The notes below the pieces were generated by a model. That model was not told the origin of the DNA, searched no databases, and was given only the letters and a program-made list of their open reading frames with translations. Shown here one piece after another: positions 52,417 to 61,627 of a stretch of 64,000 bases of DNA (position 1 is the stretch's first letter; every line of letters begins with the position of its first letter). A program made the position numbers and the translations under genes. This DNA comes from DAHUXD01 sp963805495 (GTDB lineage Bacteria > Acidobacteriota > Thermoanaerobaculia > UBA5066 > Gp7-AA6): assembly GCA_963805495.1 (NCBI GenBank), contig CAWDUQ010000002.1, positions 682,001 through 746,000 on the forward strand, given 5' to 3'.

Positions 52417-53883
52417 ATGACCGACAGCAATGGCCTCGGGGGGGCCGTGGCGGCGAACCACCCTCGCCTCGACCCCTCCCCGGTTTCGAAGAAGGGCTCC
52501 CCGAACGCCAGGGCGCTCGCGGGATCGCTGCTCGTGATCTTCACCGTGGCGTACGGCGTCGTCTTCCTGCGCTCGACGTCGAAGTGGTGGTTCGAAGACG
52601 ACCCCCTGCAGTTCGCGCGTGCGGCCGCGATCTCGAGCCCCTTCGACATCTTCGTCGATCCCCGGGTTCTCCATGGATGGGGGACGGGCGCCTCCCTCGT
52701 ACCGATGCACGTCCTGTCCTACTGGCTCGACGTTCGCTTCTTCGGCATCTCGCCCGAGGCCGCGCGCATCCACAGCCTCGGCTCGCTCTGCCTGGTCGTC
52801 CTGCTCATGTACCTCTTTCTGGTGCGACTGGGCCTGGCGCCGGCCGCCGCCGCCTCCGCCGGAGTCCTCTGGCTCGGCCTGCCGGCCACGGTGGCGGTCT
52901 TCGAGTTCCTCGGAACGCGCCACTACCTCGAGGGCCTCGGCTGGAGCCTCGCCGCGGGCCTCCTGCTCATCCGCGTCGGCCAGTCGCCGCCGGACGAGCG
53001 ACGGACTCCGGAGAGCCTGCTTCTCCTCCTCTGCGCGTCCGCCGCCATGCTCTCCAAGGAGATCTACGTCACGACGCTTCCGGTCTTCCTGCTCGCATAC
53101 GCGCTGTGGCGGCGGCGGCGCGTCCTCGCGGCCGCCGCGCCCGCTCTCGTCGTCGCGTACGCCGTGTACCGCCGCGCCATGCTGGGTTCAGGGGCGAGCT
53201 ATCCGCATCCGCCGTTCGGAGTGGCGGAATACCTGAGCTATCTCCGGGTCCTGCCCTACACCTTCTCGGCGAGCGACGCAGGCTGGATCTTCTACGCGGG
53301 TCTGGCGGCCGTCGCCGCCTGGGCGTCCTGGCGGTCCCGCGCCGGGCGGAGAGCTGGTTTCCTTCTGACGGCGCTTCTGGCCGCGGCCCTCGCCGCGACC
53401 TATCCGACGGTCCCGGCCGTGCTGCTGACCTATCGAACGCCGGGGACGTGGTATCGCGCCGTCTTCGTGATCCACACCATCGCCCTCCTCGGCCTGGCGT
53501 ACCTGGTCGGACGCTATGGACGAGCGACTCTCCGGATCGGCGCCCTCGTCGTGGCGCTCGCGGTCCTCGTCCCGGGAGCCGTGCGGACCCGACGCCACTG
53601 GGACGAGGGCTTCGCCCGCAGCGAAGCGGAGGGACGCTTCTACCTCGCCCATCCCGACCGGCTCGTCTACAGCGAGGAACCCGCGTACTGGTTCCTGCCC
53701 GGGCTCGATGCGCTCTACGACGTTCGCCCGCCCCACTCCGTTGGTCGCTACGACCCCTCGAGGGCGTATCTCCAGGAACTGCTCCGGCAACATTCCACGA
53801 TCTGGCGCCGGGGGGACGGAACCTGGATCGAAGACGACGCGCTCTATGCGTCGCTGCGCGCCGAGGCGCCGCGGGACCCCTGA
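52417..53883 (+). CDS. multi-span GT39-like membrane protein
   Basis: 488 aa, about ten spans. After the first span comes KWWFEDDPLQFARAAAISSPFDIF; the ED pair sits where GT-C glycosyltransferases carry their catalytic acids. Further blocks are MLSKEIYVTTLPVFLLAYALW and a C-terminal short soluble part. ATG at 52417 follows GGAGAAGAGG at some distance. A role in cell-surface glycan or lipid modification is likely but unproven. It converges on the 788-aa membrane protein, ending 12 nt away. Confidence 0.65.
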   Translation: MTDSNGLGGAVAANHPRLDPSPVSKKGSPNARALAGSLLVIFTVAYGVVFLRSTSKWWFEDDPLQFARAAAISSPFDIFVDPRVLHGWGTGASLVPMHVLSYWLDVRFFGISPEAARIHSLGSLCLVVLLMYLFLVRLGLAPAAAASAGVLWLGLPATVAVFEFLGTRHYLEGLGWSLAAGLLLIRVGQSPPDERRTPESLLLLLCASAAMLSKEIYVTTLPVFLLAYALWRRRRVLAAAAPALVVAYAVYRRAMLGSGASYPHPPFGVAEYLSYLRVLPYTFSASDAGWIFYAGLAAVAAWASWRSRAGRRAGFLLTALLAAALAATYPTVPAVLLTYRTPGTWYRAVFVIHTIALLGLAYLVGRYGRATLRIGALVVALAVLVPGAVRTRRHWDEGFARSEAEGRFYLAHPDRLVYSEEPAYWFLPGLDALYDVRPPHSVGRYDPSRAYLQELLRQHSTIWRRGDGTWIEDDALYASLRAEAPRDP

Positions 53884-53895
53884 AGGGCCGAAGCC

Positions 53896-56262
53896 TCAAG
53901 GTCCGGGGGCGCGCGTCGCTCCCGGTGCGGGCGACTTCGGCGCGACCGGTCGAAGCTCCACGGTCCGCTTCAAGATCGTCCGTCCGCCGTCGTTGGCGAT
54001 GAGGGTGAACGTCAGCACGTGGGTCCCGGGCGGCAGGTTGGGGAGCGAGAAGCCGAATCCACCGCGGTCGTCTTTCGCCTCCGGATAGTCGGGAAAGTTC
54101 TTGAAGAGGCCGGGCATTCGCATGTGAAGGAGGGCCGAGCCCTCGGTGCCCCGTTCCGAAGCGATCCGGACCTCGGCGATGCCGGAGTCGTCCAGGGCCC
54201 AGGCACCGTGCCATTGCCCGGGCGAGACCGGTTCCGGAAACGTGACGTCGCCGAAGGGCGGCGCAATGCGCGCGTCCGCGACGCGAAGCGCATCCAGCGC
54301 CTGCTGGCGGGAACCCGGCGGGAGGGGGGCGACGGGACGGGCGCCCGCGGGCCGCAGGACGACGTCCGTTTCGCGGCCATGCGGAAACGTGCCCACGGCC
54401 TCCACACGGCCCGCTTCGATGCCTCGCCGGACGAGGCGGACGTACTCGAGCAGCTCGAGCCCCTTCCCGCCGCGAGCGTCCATGTGCAGCAGGACGAGCC
54501 CGGCATCGAGGGGTCCGAGCCGGTCCCAGACCGTGTCCGGGATGGGACGCTGGTGCACCAGTGCAGACAGCTGCTCGTAGGGCTCCGGCTCGAAGCTCGA
54601 GTGCCCGTTGACGAGGAGCTTTCCGTGCTCGGCCTGCCGCAGGGTGTACTCGCAGTCGTGGGGAAATCCGAGCGGCATCTCGAGAAGCCCTCCGGCGAGG
54701 TCGCTCGAGCGCAGCCACTCGTAGACGGGAACCGGGTTCGAGTCGTACTTGTGGATCGTGATCGGAAACGCCCGGTACTCCAGGGTCAGCAGGGCGAGCG
54801 CGACGGCCACGCCGGAAGCGCGCTCGCCGGGCGACCGGCGACGCGTCAGCAGCGACAGTCCCCAGGCCGTGAGGACCGCGAGCGCCGCCTGGAACAGGAC
54901 GACACCGCGGGCCGCGACCCGGATCGCCCGGAACAGTGTGCCGAAGGACAGGAAGAGGAACCGGTAGTACGGCGTGTTGCCGCCGAGCGCGACGAGGACG
55001 CCGGCGATCCCGATCGCGAGAAGCAACAGGACGCGTCGGTCGAGGCTCTGCCGGCGCAAAAAGTCGGCGAGGCTCCGATATCGACTCCGCCCCGGGAACG
55101 CGAACGCCAGCCGTGCGACGATCGCGAGGGTCAGGAAGACCTGGACTCGGCCGGCATCGCCGAGCGACAGGGGTCCCACGCTCAGGTGCGGAATCGAACG
55201 CACCGCGAGCCAGGTGGCGACGAGCAGCACGATGGTCGCATCCATCGCCCGCGCCGCGCGGAGTCGGCCCGCCGGCAAGGGGTCTTCCGGCCGCTCCGGC
55301 TTGGGTCCCCCCCGGCGCCCCCGCACGATCGCCACGACGGCCAGGCCCAGCGCCAGCAGTCCGGGAAAGAAGTCTCCCTCCGGACCCCGGAACCGTTCGG
55401 TCACGGGCCCCCAGAGCCGATTGCGTTCACCGGCCGACAGAAAGTATGCAGGCCTCGCGGAGAAGAACGTCATCTCCCCGACCGTCCGCCGCATGCCGTA
55501 GAGGTCGGAGGCCTTCTTGTACGGTATCGCGAAGGGCACGAAGGCCAGCGCCCCGATCCCCATGGCGAGCAGCGCGCCGAGGGCGCGGCGTCCGCGCTCG
55601 GGCCCGCCCTGGACGAGCTCGAGGGCGAGAACGATCGCCACGAGAAACCCGGTGAAGAAGGCGTACTGAATGCAGGCGATCGCGTTCCAGGCGAAGGTCA
55701 CGGCCAGCAGAATCGCGTCCCGTCGCCGCCCGAGATCGAGATAGCGGAGGAGGAAGAGGAACACGAGGCACAGGAACGGGCCCCACTCCATGTGCACGTG
55801 GGGAAGCTGGGAGAGCTTGTACGGCAGGAATCCGTAGACGACGCCCGCGGCAAGCGCGGCCAGCGCATCGCCCGTCACGTAACGCGCGAGCGCCCACGCC
55901 GACAGGGCGGAGAGGAACATTCCCGCGAGCAGGAGGGCGTTGTAATTGGTGACCGCCGACGCGCCGGAGGCGAGCAGCGGGAAGCCGAAGACGGCCGCGC
56001 CGTACAGGTTCTCGGAGAACGCCAGCACGTACTTCGCCGGGTGGAGGATGGGGGCCTGGAAGAGGTTGGCGGGGTCGCGCAGCGTCTGCACGTAGTCCCA
56101 GTGGAAGATCCAGGCCGAGAGCTTCGCGTCGAGGAGATCGACCAGCCCGTCCGACAGGTGCAGGGCCTGGGGCCAGGTCGCGAGGACGGTGTAGGCGAGG
56201 AAGAAAACCGCCGCGGAAAGCGTCTCCCGCAGCGTGCGCCGGGCCGGTTCGTCCCCCCTCAA
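53896..56262 (-). CDS. large multi-span membrane protein, glycosyltransferase-like
   Basis: 788 aa with about 12 spans in residues 15-510 and a soluble beta-rich C-terminal domain (~560-788; PPGTHVLTFTLIANDGG). N-terminal SDGLVDLLDAKLSAWIFHWDY then HPAKYVLAFSENLYGAAVFGFP resemble YfhO/GT-C-type membrane enzymes that act on polyprenyl sugars. No firm family call. The TTG start overlaps the stop of the 88-aa gene (TTGA). Confidence 0.65.
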   Translation of the reverse strand: MRGDEPARRTLRETLSAAVFFLAYTVLATWPQALHLSDGLVDLLDAKLSAWIFHWDYVQTLRDPANLFQAPILHPAKYVLAFSENLYGAAVFGFPLLASGASAVTNYNALLLAGMFLSALSAWALARYVTGDALAALAAGVVYGFLPYKLSQLPHVHMEWGPFLCLVFLFLLRYLDLGRRRDAILLAVTFAWNAIACIQYAFFTGFLVAIVLALELVQGGPERGRRALGALLAMGIGALAFVPFAIPYKKASDLYGMRRTVGEMTFFSARPAYFLSAGERNRLWGPVTERFRGPEGDFFPGLLALGLAVVAIVRGRRGGPKPERPEDPLPAGRLRAARAMDATIVLLVATWLAVRSIPHLSVGPLSLGDAGRVQVFLTLAIVARLAFAFPGRSRYRSLADFLRRQSLDRRVLLLLAIGIAGVLVALGGNTPYYRFLFLSFGTLFRAIRVAARGVVLFQAALAVLTAWGLSLLTRRRSPGERASGVAVALALLTLEYRAFPITIHKYDSNPVPVYEWLRSSDLAGGLLEMPLGFPHDCEYTLRQAEHGKLLVNGHSSFEPEPYEQLSALVHQRPIPDTVWDRLGPLDAGLVLLHMDARGGKGLELLEYVRLVRRGIEAGRVEAVGTFPHGRETDVVLRPAGARPVAPLPPGSRQQALDALRVADARIAPPFGDVTFPEPVSPGQWHGAWALDDSGIAEVRIASERGTEGSALLHMRMPGLFKNFPDYPEAKDDRGGFGFSLPNLPPGTHVLTFTLIANDGGRTILKRTVELRPVAPKSPAPGATRAPGP

Positions 56263-56525
56263 CGCAGCCGCGTGCGGACGTTGTTGGCGAGCGTGATGGC
56301 CTGCTGGAGGCGCTGCATCCGGCGATGCCGTTTCTGCGTCGCTTCCACGTCGCCGGTCGGCGGCACGTTGCCCCGGATCTCGCGCATGAGCTTGTCCGCC
56401 TCGACGCCGAAGGCCTGGAAGTCGCCGACCTGGAACTTGCGGAACGTCATCTCGGAGGCGATGACATAGCCGTCGGCCACGTCACGGACCATGGCATACG
56501 CCGAACCGCCGAGGAACGCGCTCAT
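56259..56525 (-). CDS. small unknown protein coupled to the membrane protein
   Basis: 88 aa, helical, basic C-terminus (KRHRRMQRLQQAITLANNVRTRL). N-terminal SAFLGGSAYAMVRDVADGYVIASEM is mildly hydrophobic but not a clear span. Not recognised. Its TGA overlaps the TTG of the 788-aa membrane protein gene, and a TACACT box lies 9 nt upstream, so it leads that two-gene operon. Confidence 0.6.
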   Translation of the reverse strand: MSAFLGGSAYAMVRDVADGYVIASEMTFRKFQVGDFQAFGVEADKLMREIRGNVPPTGDVEATQKRHRRMQRLQQAITLANNVRTRLR

Positions 56526-56534
56526 GTGGCCAAA

Positions 56535-56540
56535 AGTGTA
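56535..56540 (-). promoter_or_regulatory. -10 box of the 88-aa gene
   Basis: TACACT on the minus strand, 9 nt before the ATG at 56525. Confidence 0.5.
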
Positions 56541-56626
56541 ACCCGTTCCCGGGCCTCCGGCCGGGCGTCCCTTCCCCGGAAGGCCCCGCCCGGGATAGGA
56601 TTCCGCCCTTTGCGGGAGGGCACATC

Positions 56627-57802
56627 TTGGCTTCGCACGCCGACTACCTCGATTTCGACGGACTCCTGACCGAGGACCAGCGCCTGGTCCGGGACACCGT
56701 AGGTTCCTGGGTCGACGACAAGGTCCTCCCCATCATCGAAGAGGCGGCATGGGAAGGGCGTTTCCCGAAGGAGCTCGTTCCGGAGATGGCCGCGATGAGC
56801 CTCTTCGGATCGACCATCGCCGAGTACGGGCTGCCGGGCCTCGACAACGTCGCGTACGGCCTGATCATGCAGGAACTCGAGCGGGGCGACTCGGGCCTGC
56901 GCTCCTTCGTCTCGGTGCAGTCGGCGCTGGTCATGTACCCGATCTACACGTTCGGCTCGAAGGATCAGAAAGACAGGTGGATCCCGAGGCTCGCGAAGGC
57001 CGAGGCCATCGGCTGCTTCGGCCTGACGGAGCCGGACTTCGGCTCCAACCCCGGTGGAATGCGGACGACGGCAAAGAAGGACGGCGACTCTTACGTGTTG
57101 AACGGCGCCAAGGCCTGGATCACCAGCGGATCGATCGCCGACGTCGCGGTCGTATGGGCGAAGCTCGAAGGCGTGATCCGGGGCTTTCTCGTCGAGCGGG
57201 GCACGAAAGGGTTTTCGACCTTCGAGCACAAGGGGAAGATGTCTCTGCGCGCCTCGGTCACCTCGCAGCTCGCCTTCGAGGACTGCCGGATCCCGGCCGA
57301 GAACATCCTCCCGGGCGTCGAAGGCCTGAAGGGCCCCCTCTCCTGCCTGACCCAGGCCCGCTACGGCATCGCGTGGGGGGCGCTCGGGAGCGCCATGGCC
57401 ACATACGGGTGCGCGCTCGAGTACGCCAGGAGCCGGAAGCAGTGGAAGGACCGCCCGATTGCGGCCCACCAGCTCGTCCAGCAACGTCTGGCCTGGATGA
57501 TCACGGAGATCACGAAGGGACAGCTGCTCGCCTGGCGCCTCGGCCGGATGAAGGACGACAAGACCATGAAGCCCCACCACGTCTCGATGGCCAAGCGCAA
57601 CAACGTCTGGGTTGCCCGCGAGTGCGCGAAGCTGTCCCGCGAGACCCTGGGCGCCAACGGTGTCGTCAACGAATACCCCGTCTTCCGCCACCTCGCGAAC
57701 ATCGAGAGCGTCTATACCTACGAAGGCACGCACGACATCCACACCCTGATCATCGGAGAGGCGATCACGGGCGTGGCCTCTTACAACCCGCCGATGGAAT
57801 AA
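56627..57802 (+). CDS. glutaryl-CoA dehydrogenase-like acyl-CoA dehydrogenase
   Basis: 391 aa FAD enzyme. Closely follows the GCDH pattern: SGLRSFVSVQSALVMYPIY (substrate-binding Arg), CFGLTEPDFGSNPGGM, LNGAKAWITSGSIAD, ARYGIAWGALGSA and the catalytic-Glu segment VYTYEGTHDIHTLIIGEA. Would oxidatively decarboxylate glutaryl-CoA to crotonyl-CoA in lysine, tryptophan or aromatic breakdown. TTG start with GGGAGGG upstream. No electron-transfer flavoprotein gene is nearby. Confidence 0.9.
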   Translation: MASHADYLDFDGLLTEDQRLVRDTVGSWVDDKVLPIIEEAAWEGRFPKELVPEMAAMSLFGSTIAEYGLPGLDNVAYGLIMQELERGDSGLRSFVSVQSALVMYPIYTFGSKDQKDRWIPRLAKAEAIGCFGLTEPDFGSNPGGMRTTAKKDGDSYVLNGAKAWITSGSIADVAVVWAKLEGVIRGFLVERGTKGFSTFEHKGKMSLRASVTSQLAFEDCRIPAENILPGVEGLKGPLSCLTQARYGIAWGALGSAMATYGCALEYARSRKQWKDRPIAAHQLVQQRLAWMITEITKGQLLAWRLGRMKDDKTMKPHHVSMAKRNNVWVARECAKLSRETLGANGVVNEYPVFRHLANIESVYTYEGTHDIHTLIIGEAITGVASYNPPME

Positions 57803-57826
57803 GGGAGAGCCGGAGAGCCGTAATGC

Positions 57827-57863
57827 GGTTGGCGCCAACCCGGCGGCGTTTCCGCCTGCCGGG
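57827..57863. other. perfect 14-bp palindrome and adjoining hairpin
   Basis: GGTTGGCGCCAACC (57827-57840) is a perfect palindrome, directly followed by CCCGGC-GGCG-tttc-CGCC-t-GCCGGG (57839-57863). Together they may terminate the dehydrogenase transcript or bind a dimeric regulator of the next gene. The rest of the 173-nt gap shows nothing more than the -10 box below. Confidence 0.45.
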
Positions 57864-57948
57864 CTCACCGCTGACCGCTGACGGCCGGCCGGCCCCTCCC
57901 CGAAACCCGAGAACCACGCGGAAACGACTGGCCCTCAGTCTCTTGCGC

Positions 57949-57954
57949 TAAAAT
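57949..57954 (+). promoter_or_regulatory. -10 box of the PATAN gene
   Basis: TAAAAT, 21 nt upstream of the TTG at 57976. It lies in the only AT-rich patch of the gap. Confidence 0.45.
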
Positions 57955-57975
57955 ACACGACTCGAGACATCACAG

Positions 57976-59103
57976 TTGGGAATTACCGGCAATCTCAAGA
58001 CGATGCAGCTGGGAGAGCTGTTTCAATGGCTCTCCCTCGGCTCGAAAACCGGCACGCTCCTGATCGACGGGCACGGCGTGGAGAAACGCATCTACTTTCA
58101 GGACGGCCGGATCGCCTCCACCTCCTCCTCCGACCAGCGCGAGTATCTCGGCCACTTCCTCGTCTCCAACGGGTTCATCACGGAAGAAGAGCTCAAGATG
58201 GCGATGGAGGTCCAGGAGGAGTCGCAGATCCTCCTCGGCAAGATCCTCGTCATGATCAACGCGATTGCCGAGGCCGACCTGCTGCGCCTGATGCGCAAGA
58301 AGGCCGAGGAGTCGATCTACGACGTCTTCCTCTGGACCGAGGGGAACTTTGAATTCGTCGACGGCCAGATGCCGGACCAGAAGATGGTTCCCCTGTCGCT
58401 CGACGTCACGGGGATCGTCATGGAGGGGATGCGCCGCTACGACGAGTGGCAGCTCATCCGGCAGCGGGTCCCCGACTCGAGCGTCGTCCCGGACATTCTC
58501 CGGCCCCTCGACATGGAGTCGGTCGGCGACCGGGAGAAGCTGATCCTCCCGTTCATCGACGGCCAGCGGTCGATCGAGGAGATCGCCCTCCACACGCACA
58601 ACGCGGACTTCGTCGTCTCCAAGCTCGTCTCGGACGGCCTGCGGACCGGGACGATGCGTCTGGCCGAAAAGCGGCCCCAGAGGCCGGCGGCGCCCGACCT
58701 CCCCGCCGGAGCGAGCGAGGTCGACCACTTCCTCCAGCGCGGACGCGCCCAGCTCAAGGGCGACCCGCAAGCCGCCTACCGGCTCTTCAAGGCGGCCCAC
58801 GAGCTCGACCAGGGCGACGGCCGCACGACGGAGGCCCTCCGCGACGCCGAGCGGGCGATCAAGGCGGCCCTCGACCGGGACGGCGTCTCGGGCGGGAAGG
58901 TCCCCGAGCTCGCCGTCCCGCTCGCCTCGCTGACGCAACGCTCCTTCTCTCCCCACGAGGGCTTCGTGCTGTCGCGGATCAACGGACACTGGGACGTCAA
59001 ATCGATCATGAAGATTTCGCCGATCAAGGAGCTCGACGTCCTCGTGATCTTTCAGAGGCTCCTCAAGGACGGCGTCATCCGCTGGAAGGGGACCGCCGAG
59101 TGA
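57976..59103 (+). CDS. PATAN (DUF4388) domain protein
   Basis: 375 aa cytoplasmic protein. The N-terminal PATAN domain begins GNLKTMQLGELFQWLSLGSKTGTLL and continues IYFQDGRIASTSSSDQREYLGHFL. A middle region (~100-230; LPFIDGQRSIEEIALHTHNADF) and a TPR-like stretch (~240-290) precede a C-terminal winged-helix-like end (LSRINGHWDVKSIMK). PATAN domains occur in PatA-type regulators and GTPase networks. Its TGA overlaps the GTG of the diguanylate cyclase gene, suggesting joint signalling. Confidence 0.82.
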   Translation: MGITGNLKTMQLGELFQWLSLGSKTGTLLIDGHGVEKRIYFQDGRIASTSSSDQREYLGHFLVSNGFITEEELKMAMEVQEESQILLGKILVMINAIAEADLLRLMRKKAEESIYDVFLWTEGNFEFVDGQMPDQKMVPLSLDVTGIVMEGMRRYDEWQLIRQRVPDSSVVPDILRPLDMESVGDREKLILPFIDGQRSIEEIALHTHNADFVVSKLVSDGLRTGTMRLAEKRPQRPAAPDLPAGASEVDHFLQRGRAQLKGDPQAAYRLFKAAHELDQGDGRTTEALRDAERAIKAALDRDGVSGGKVPELAVPLASLTQRSFSPHEGFVLSRINGHWDVKSIMKISPIKELDVLVIFQRLLKDGVIRWKGTAE

Positions 59104-61400
59104 TCGGCCAGAATCCGCGCCCGAGTCGAGGCGCGTTCCGGGGCTTGCAGGCCGCCACCACCTCGGGGGCGGGCGTGATGCTCGCGCTGCTTCTCCCGGG
59201 CATCCCGTGGGAGCGATGGCCCGAGCTCCTGTTCTTTGCGGGTGTCTCGGTGCTCGCCTTCCGGCTGCGCGTGCGCTACGCCGGCAACTACGTCGGACTC
59301 GAGGCCGCGGCCCTCGTTCCCGCCATCCTCCTCCTCGACTCCCCCGGCGCCGCGATGCTCGTTTGCGCCGTCGCGGACGGAATCTCGAAACTCCTCGCGC
59401 GCCCGCGGCGGCTGAACCTTTCCAACGCCTTCGACATCGCCCAGCTGTCCCTCGCCTACGGCGCTGCGGCGCTGTTCTGCCGGGCGCTGCATGGCGCCGG
59501 TGCCGGATGGGTTGCGCTCGCGGCCCTGGCCACCGGGGTCCTTCTCGTATTCTTCTTCGTCAACACGGCGCTCGTGTTCGCCTACCTGGAGCTCGGCGGC
59601 ATGGCCTCGCGGGAGCGCCTCCTCGAGATCGCCTTCTTCCAGCTCGCGGCGCTGCTTCTCCTCGCGCCGATCGTGATCCTCGAGGTGCTCGTCTATGCGC
59701 CGTACGGGGCGGCGGGAATGCTCCTGGCCTTCTTCCCGGTCGTGTTGGCCTCGTTCGTCGTGCGGAACCTGTCCTCCATGGAGCGGCGCATGGCCGAGGT
59801 GTCGCGGCAGAACCGCGAGCTCGACGTCATGCGCGAGATCTCGACCACCTTCGGAGTCAGCGCGCGGGTCGACCGCTACGAGCGCGTCTTCGCCGCCGTG
59901 GCCCGGTTGCTGCCGGTCCGGGCCATGGCCGTCATCGAGTGGCCGGGCGGGGAGGACGAAGATCTCGTGGTGCACGTTTCGGAGAAGGCCGTGGCGACCC
60001 GCCGCGAGATCCTGGTCTGGGCGCGACGCAACCGCCTCGACGAGCGGCGCGTGGAACGCGGAAGCACCCCGGAGGAGCTCGCCGTCGGCGACGCGCGGGA
60101 AATCCGCCTGGCGCCGGACACGCACTACCAGGTCCGTGTCCGGCTCTCGACCTTCGAGCTGCACTCGGGCCTGCTCGTGCTGGAGGGCACCGACCCTGTG
60201 CTGCACGCGCCGGCCACGGTCGCTTCGCTTCGGACGATCGCCGACCACATCGCGCTGGTTCTCCAGGACCGCAGCATCCGGGCCCAGATCGAAGAGCTCT
60301 CGGAGCGCAACCGGGAGCGCGCCGAGACCCTGAACCAGATCCTCGAGATCTCCAACGACCTCAAGAAGAACCGGACGCTCGACGACCTCTTCCCGTCGAT
60401 CGCCTCGGCGGTCGCCAAGAGCCTCGGTTTCCAGCAGGTCGTTCTCTCGCTGTACGACCGCGAGCGGAACGTCTTTTCGCCGCGGGCCCACTTCGGTCTG
60501 GCCGAACGGTGGTCGGAGCTGCGCCAGCGGGACGTGCCCGCCGAAGAGATCACCCGCCACTGGACCGAAAAGAACCGCGTGTCGAAGTCGTTTCACATCC
60601 GGGACCGGTCGGCCCGCGAGGCCGCCCCGGCCGTTCCGGCCGCACACCGGGTGGTCGCCGCCGGCGCGGACGGCTGGCACCCGGGGGAACTCCTGTGGAT
60701 TCCCCTCTACGCCGGGGACCGCCTGCTCGGGTGCCTCTCGGTCGACGACCCGAAGAACGGTGAAACCCCGACGGTCGAGACGGTCCGGTCGCTCGAGATC
60801 TTCGCCAACCAGGCCGTCGCAGCGATCGAGAACACCCGATCCTACAGCGAGGCCCGGGAGCAGTCCATCCGCGACTCGCTGACCGGCGCCTACAATCACC
60901 GCCACTTCCAGGAGGTGCTCCAGCGCGAGCTCGGCCGCGCCGAGCGGCTCGGGCGCCCCCTGACGGTCGTGATGCTCGACATCGACGACTTCAAGGCTGT
61001 CAACGATCGCTACGGTCACCCCGTCGGCGATGCGGTCCTGCAGGGTATCGTCGGTGAGATCCGGAGCGAGGTCCGCGAGGACATGGATCTGCTCGCCCGC
61101 TACGGCGGAGACGAGTTCGCGCTCGTGCTCCCCGAGACGCCGATCGGCGAGGCCGTGCTCGTGGCGGAACGCGTGCGCCGACGCATCGACGAACGGCTCT
61201 TCCGCATGCCCGATTCCCGCGAGATCCTCCGCGCCACGGTCTCGATCGGCCTCGCCACGTATCCCGACGACTCGACGGAAAAGAGGGCTCTCGTCGAAAA
61301 GGCCGACGCGGCACTCTACCGCGCGAAACACGGCGGCAAGAACGCCGTCGTCGCGACCTCCGAGCCGGGGCCGGGGCAGCTGCCGCTGCTCCCCCACTGA
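59100..61400 (+). CDS. membrane diguanylate cyclase with GAF domains
   Basis: 766 aa. Six to seven N-terminal spans (~20-225), one divergent GAF-like region (~245-400), a second GAF (~425-585; LDDLFPSIASAVAKSLGFQQV) and a GGDEF domain (~600-755). DSLTGAYNHRHFQEVLQREL and LLARYGGDEFALVLPET are intact, so c-di-GMP synthesis is likely. The residues before it read REDMDLLARY; the Arg is one place off the RxxD inhibitory site, so product feedback may be absent. GTG overlaps the PATAN gene stop. Confidence 0.92.
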   Translation: MIGQNPRPSRGAFRGLQAATTSGAGVMLALLLPGIPWERWPELLFFAGVSVLAFRLRVRYAGNYVGLEAAALVPAILLLDSPGAAMLVCAVADGISKLLARPRRLNLSNAFDIAQLSLAYGAAALFCRALHGAGAGWVALAALATGVLLVFFFVNTALVFAYLELGGMASRERLLEIAFFQLAALLLLAPIVILEVLVYAPYGAAGMLLAFFPVVLASFVVRNLSSMERRMAEVSRQNRELDVMREISTTFGVSARVDRYERVFAAVARLLPVRAMAVIEWPGGEDEDLVVHVSEKAVATRREILVWARRNRLDERRVERGSTPEELAVGDAREIRLAPDTHYQVRVRLSTFELHSGLLVLEGTDPVLHAPATVASLRTIADHIALVLQDRSIRAQIEELSERNRERAETLNQILEISNDLKKNRTLDDLFPSIASAVAKSLGFQQVVLSLYDRERNVFSPRAHFGLAERWSELRQRDVPAEEITRHWTEKNRVSKSFHIRDRSAREAAPAVPAAHRVVAAGADGWHPGELLWIPLYAGDRLLGCLSVDDPKNGETPTVETVRSLEIFANQAVAAIENTRSYSEAREQSIRDSLTGAYNHRHFQEVLQRELGRAERLGRPLTVVMLDIDDFKAVNDRYGHPVGDAVLQGIVGEIRSEVREDMDLLARYGGDEFALVLPETPIGEAVLVAERVRRRIDERLFRMPDSREILRATVSIGLATYPDDSTEKRALVEKADAALYRAKHGGKNAVVATSEPGPGQLPLLPH

Positions 61401-61627
61401 CCGTCGCTGCGCGCTCCGCTAAGGGTCTGCGCCTTCGGCGCACCGGCCTGCGGCTCGCGGACGGCGCTCGACCGCAGGCCTGACCCTCCACTTCGCGCTT
61501 CGCTCCCGCGGCCCGGACCTCCTCCCTCGCTTCGCTCGGGAGACTTTCCGCGCCGCGTGCGTCAGGAAGAGTGCCGTGAGGAAGTGGCCACGGGCTCCGG
61601 TCGTAGGGGCGGCCCTTGCGGCCGCCC
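61401..61627 (+). repeat. composite structured repeat, copy A (fills a convergent gap)
   Basis: It begins at the base after the cyclase TGA and ends at the stop codon of the convergent glycosylase gene, filling the gap from stop to stop. Parts: TGCGC/GCGCA hairpin, 9-bp GGCCTGCGG/CCGCAGGCC stem (61445-61453 and 61472-61480), CTCCC...GGGAG hairpin (61522-61542), spacer, then CTCCGGTCGTAG and GGGCGGCC-cttgc-GGCCGCCC (61607-61627). The order matches copy B at 12.6-12.9 kb. Confidence 0.85.
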
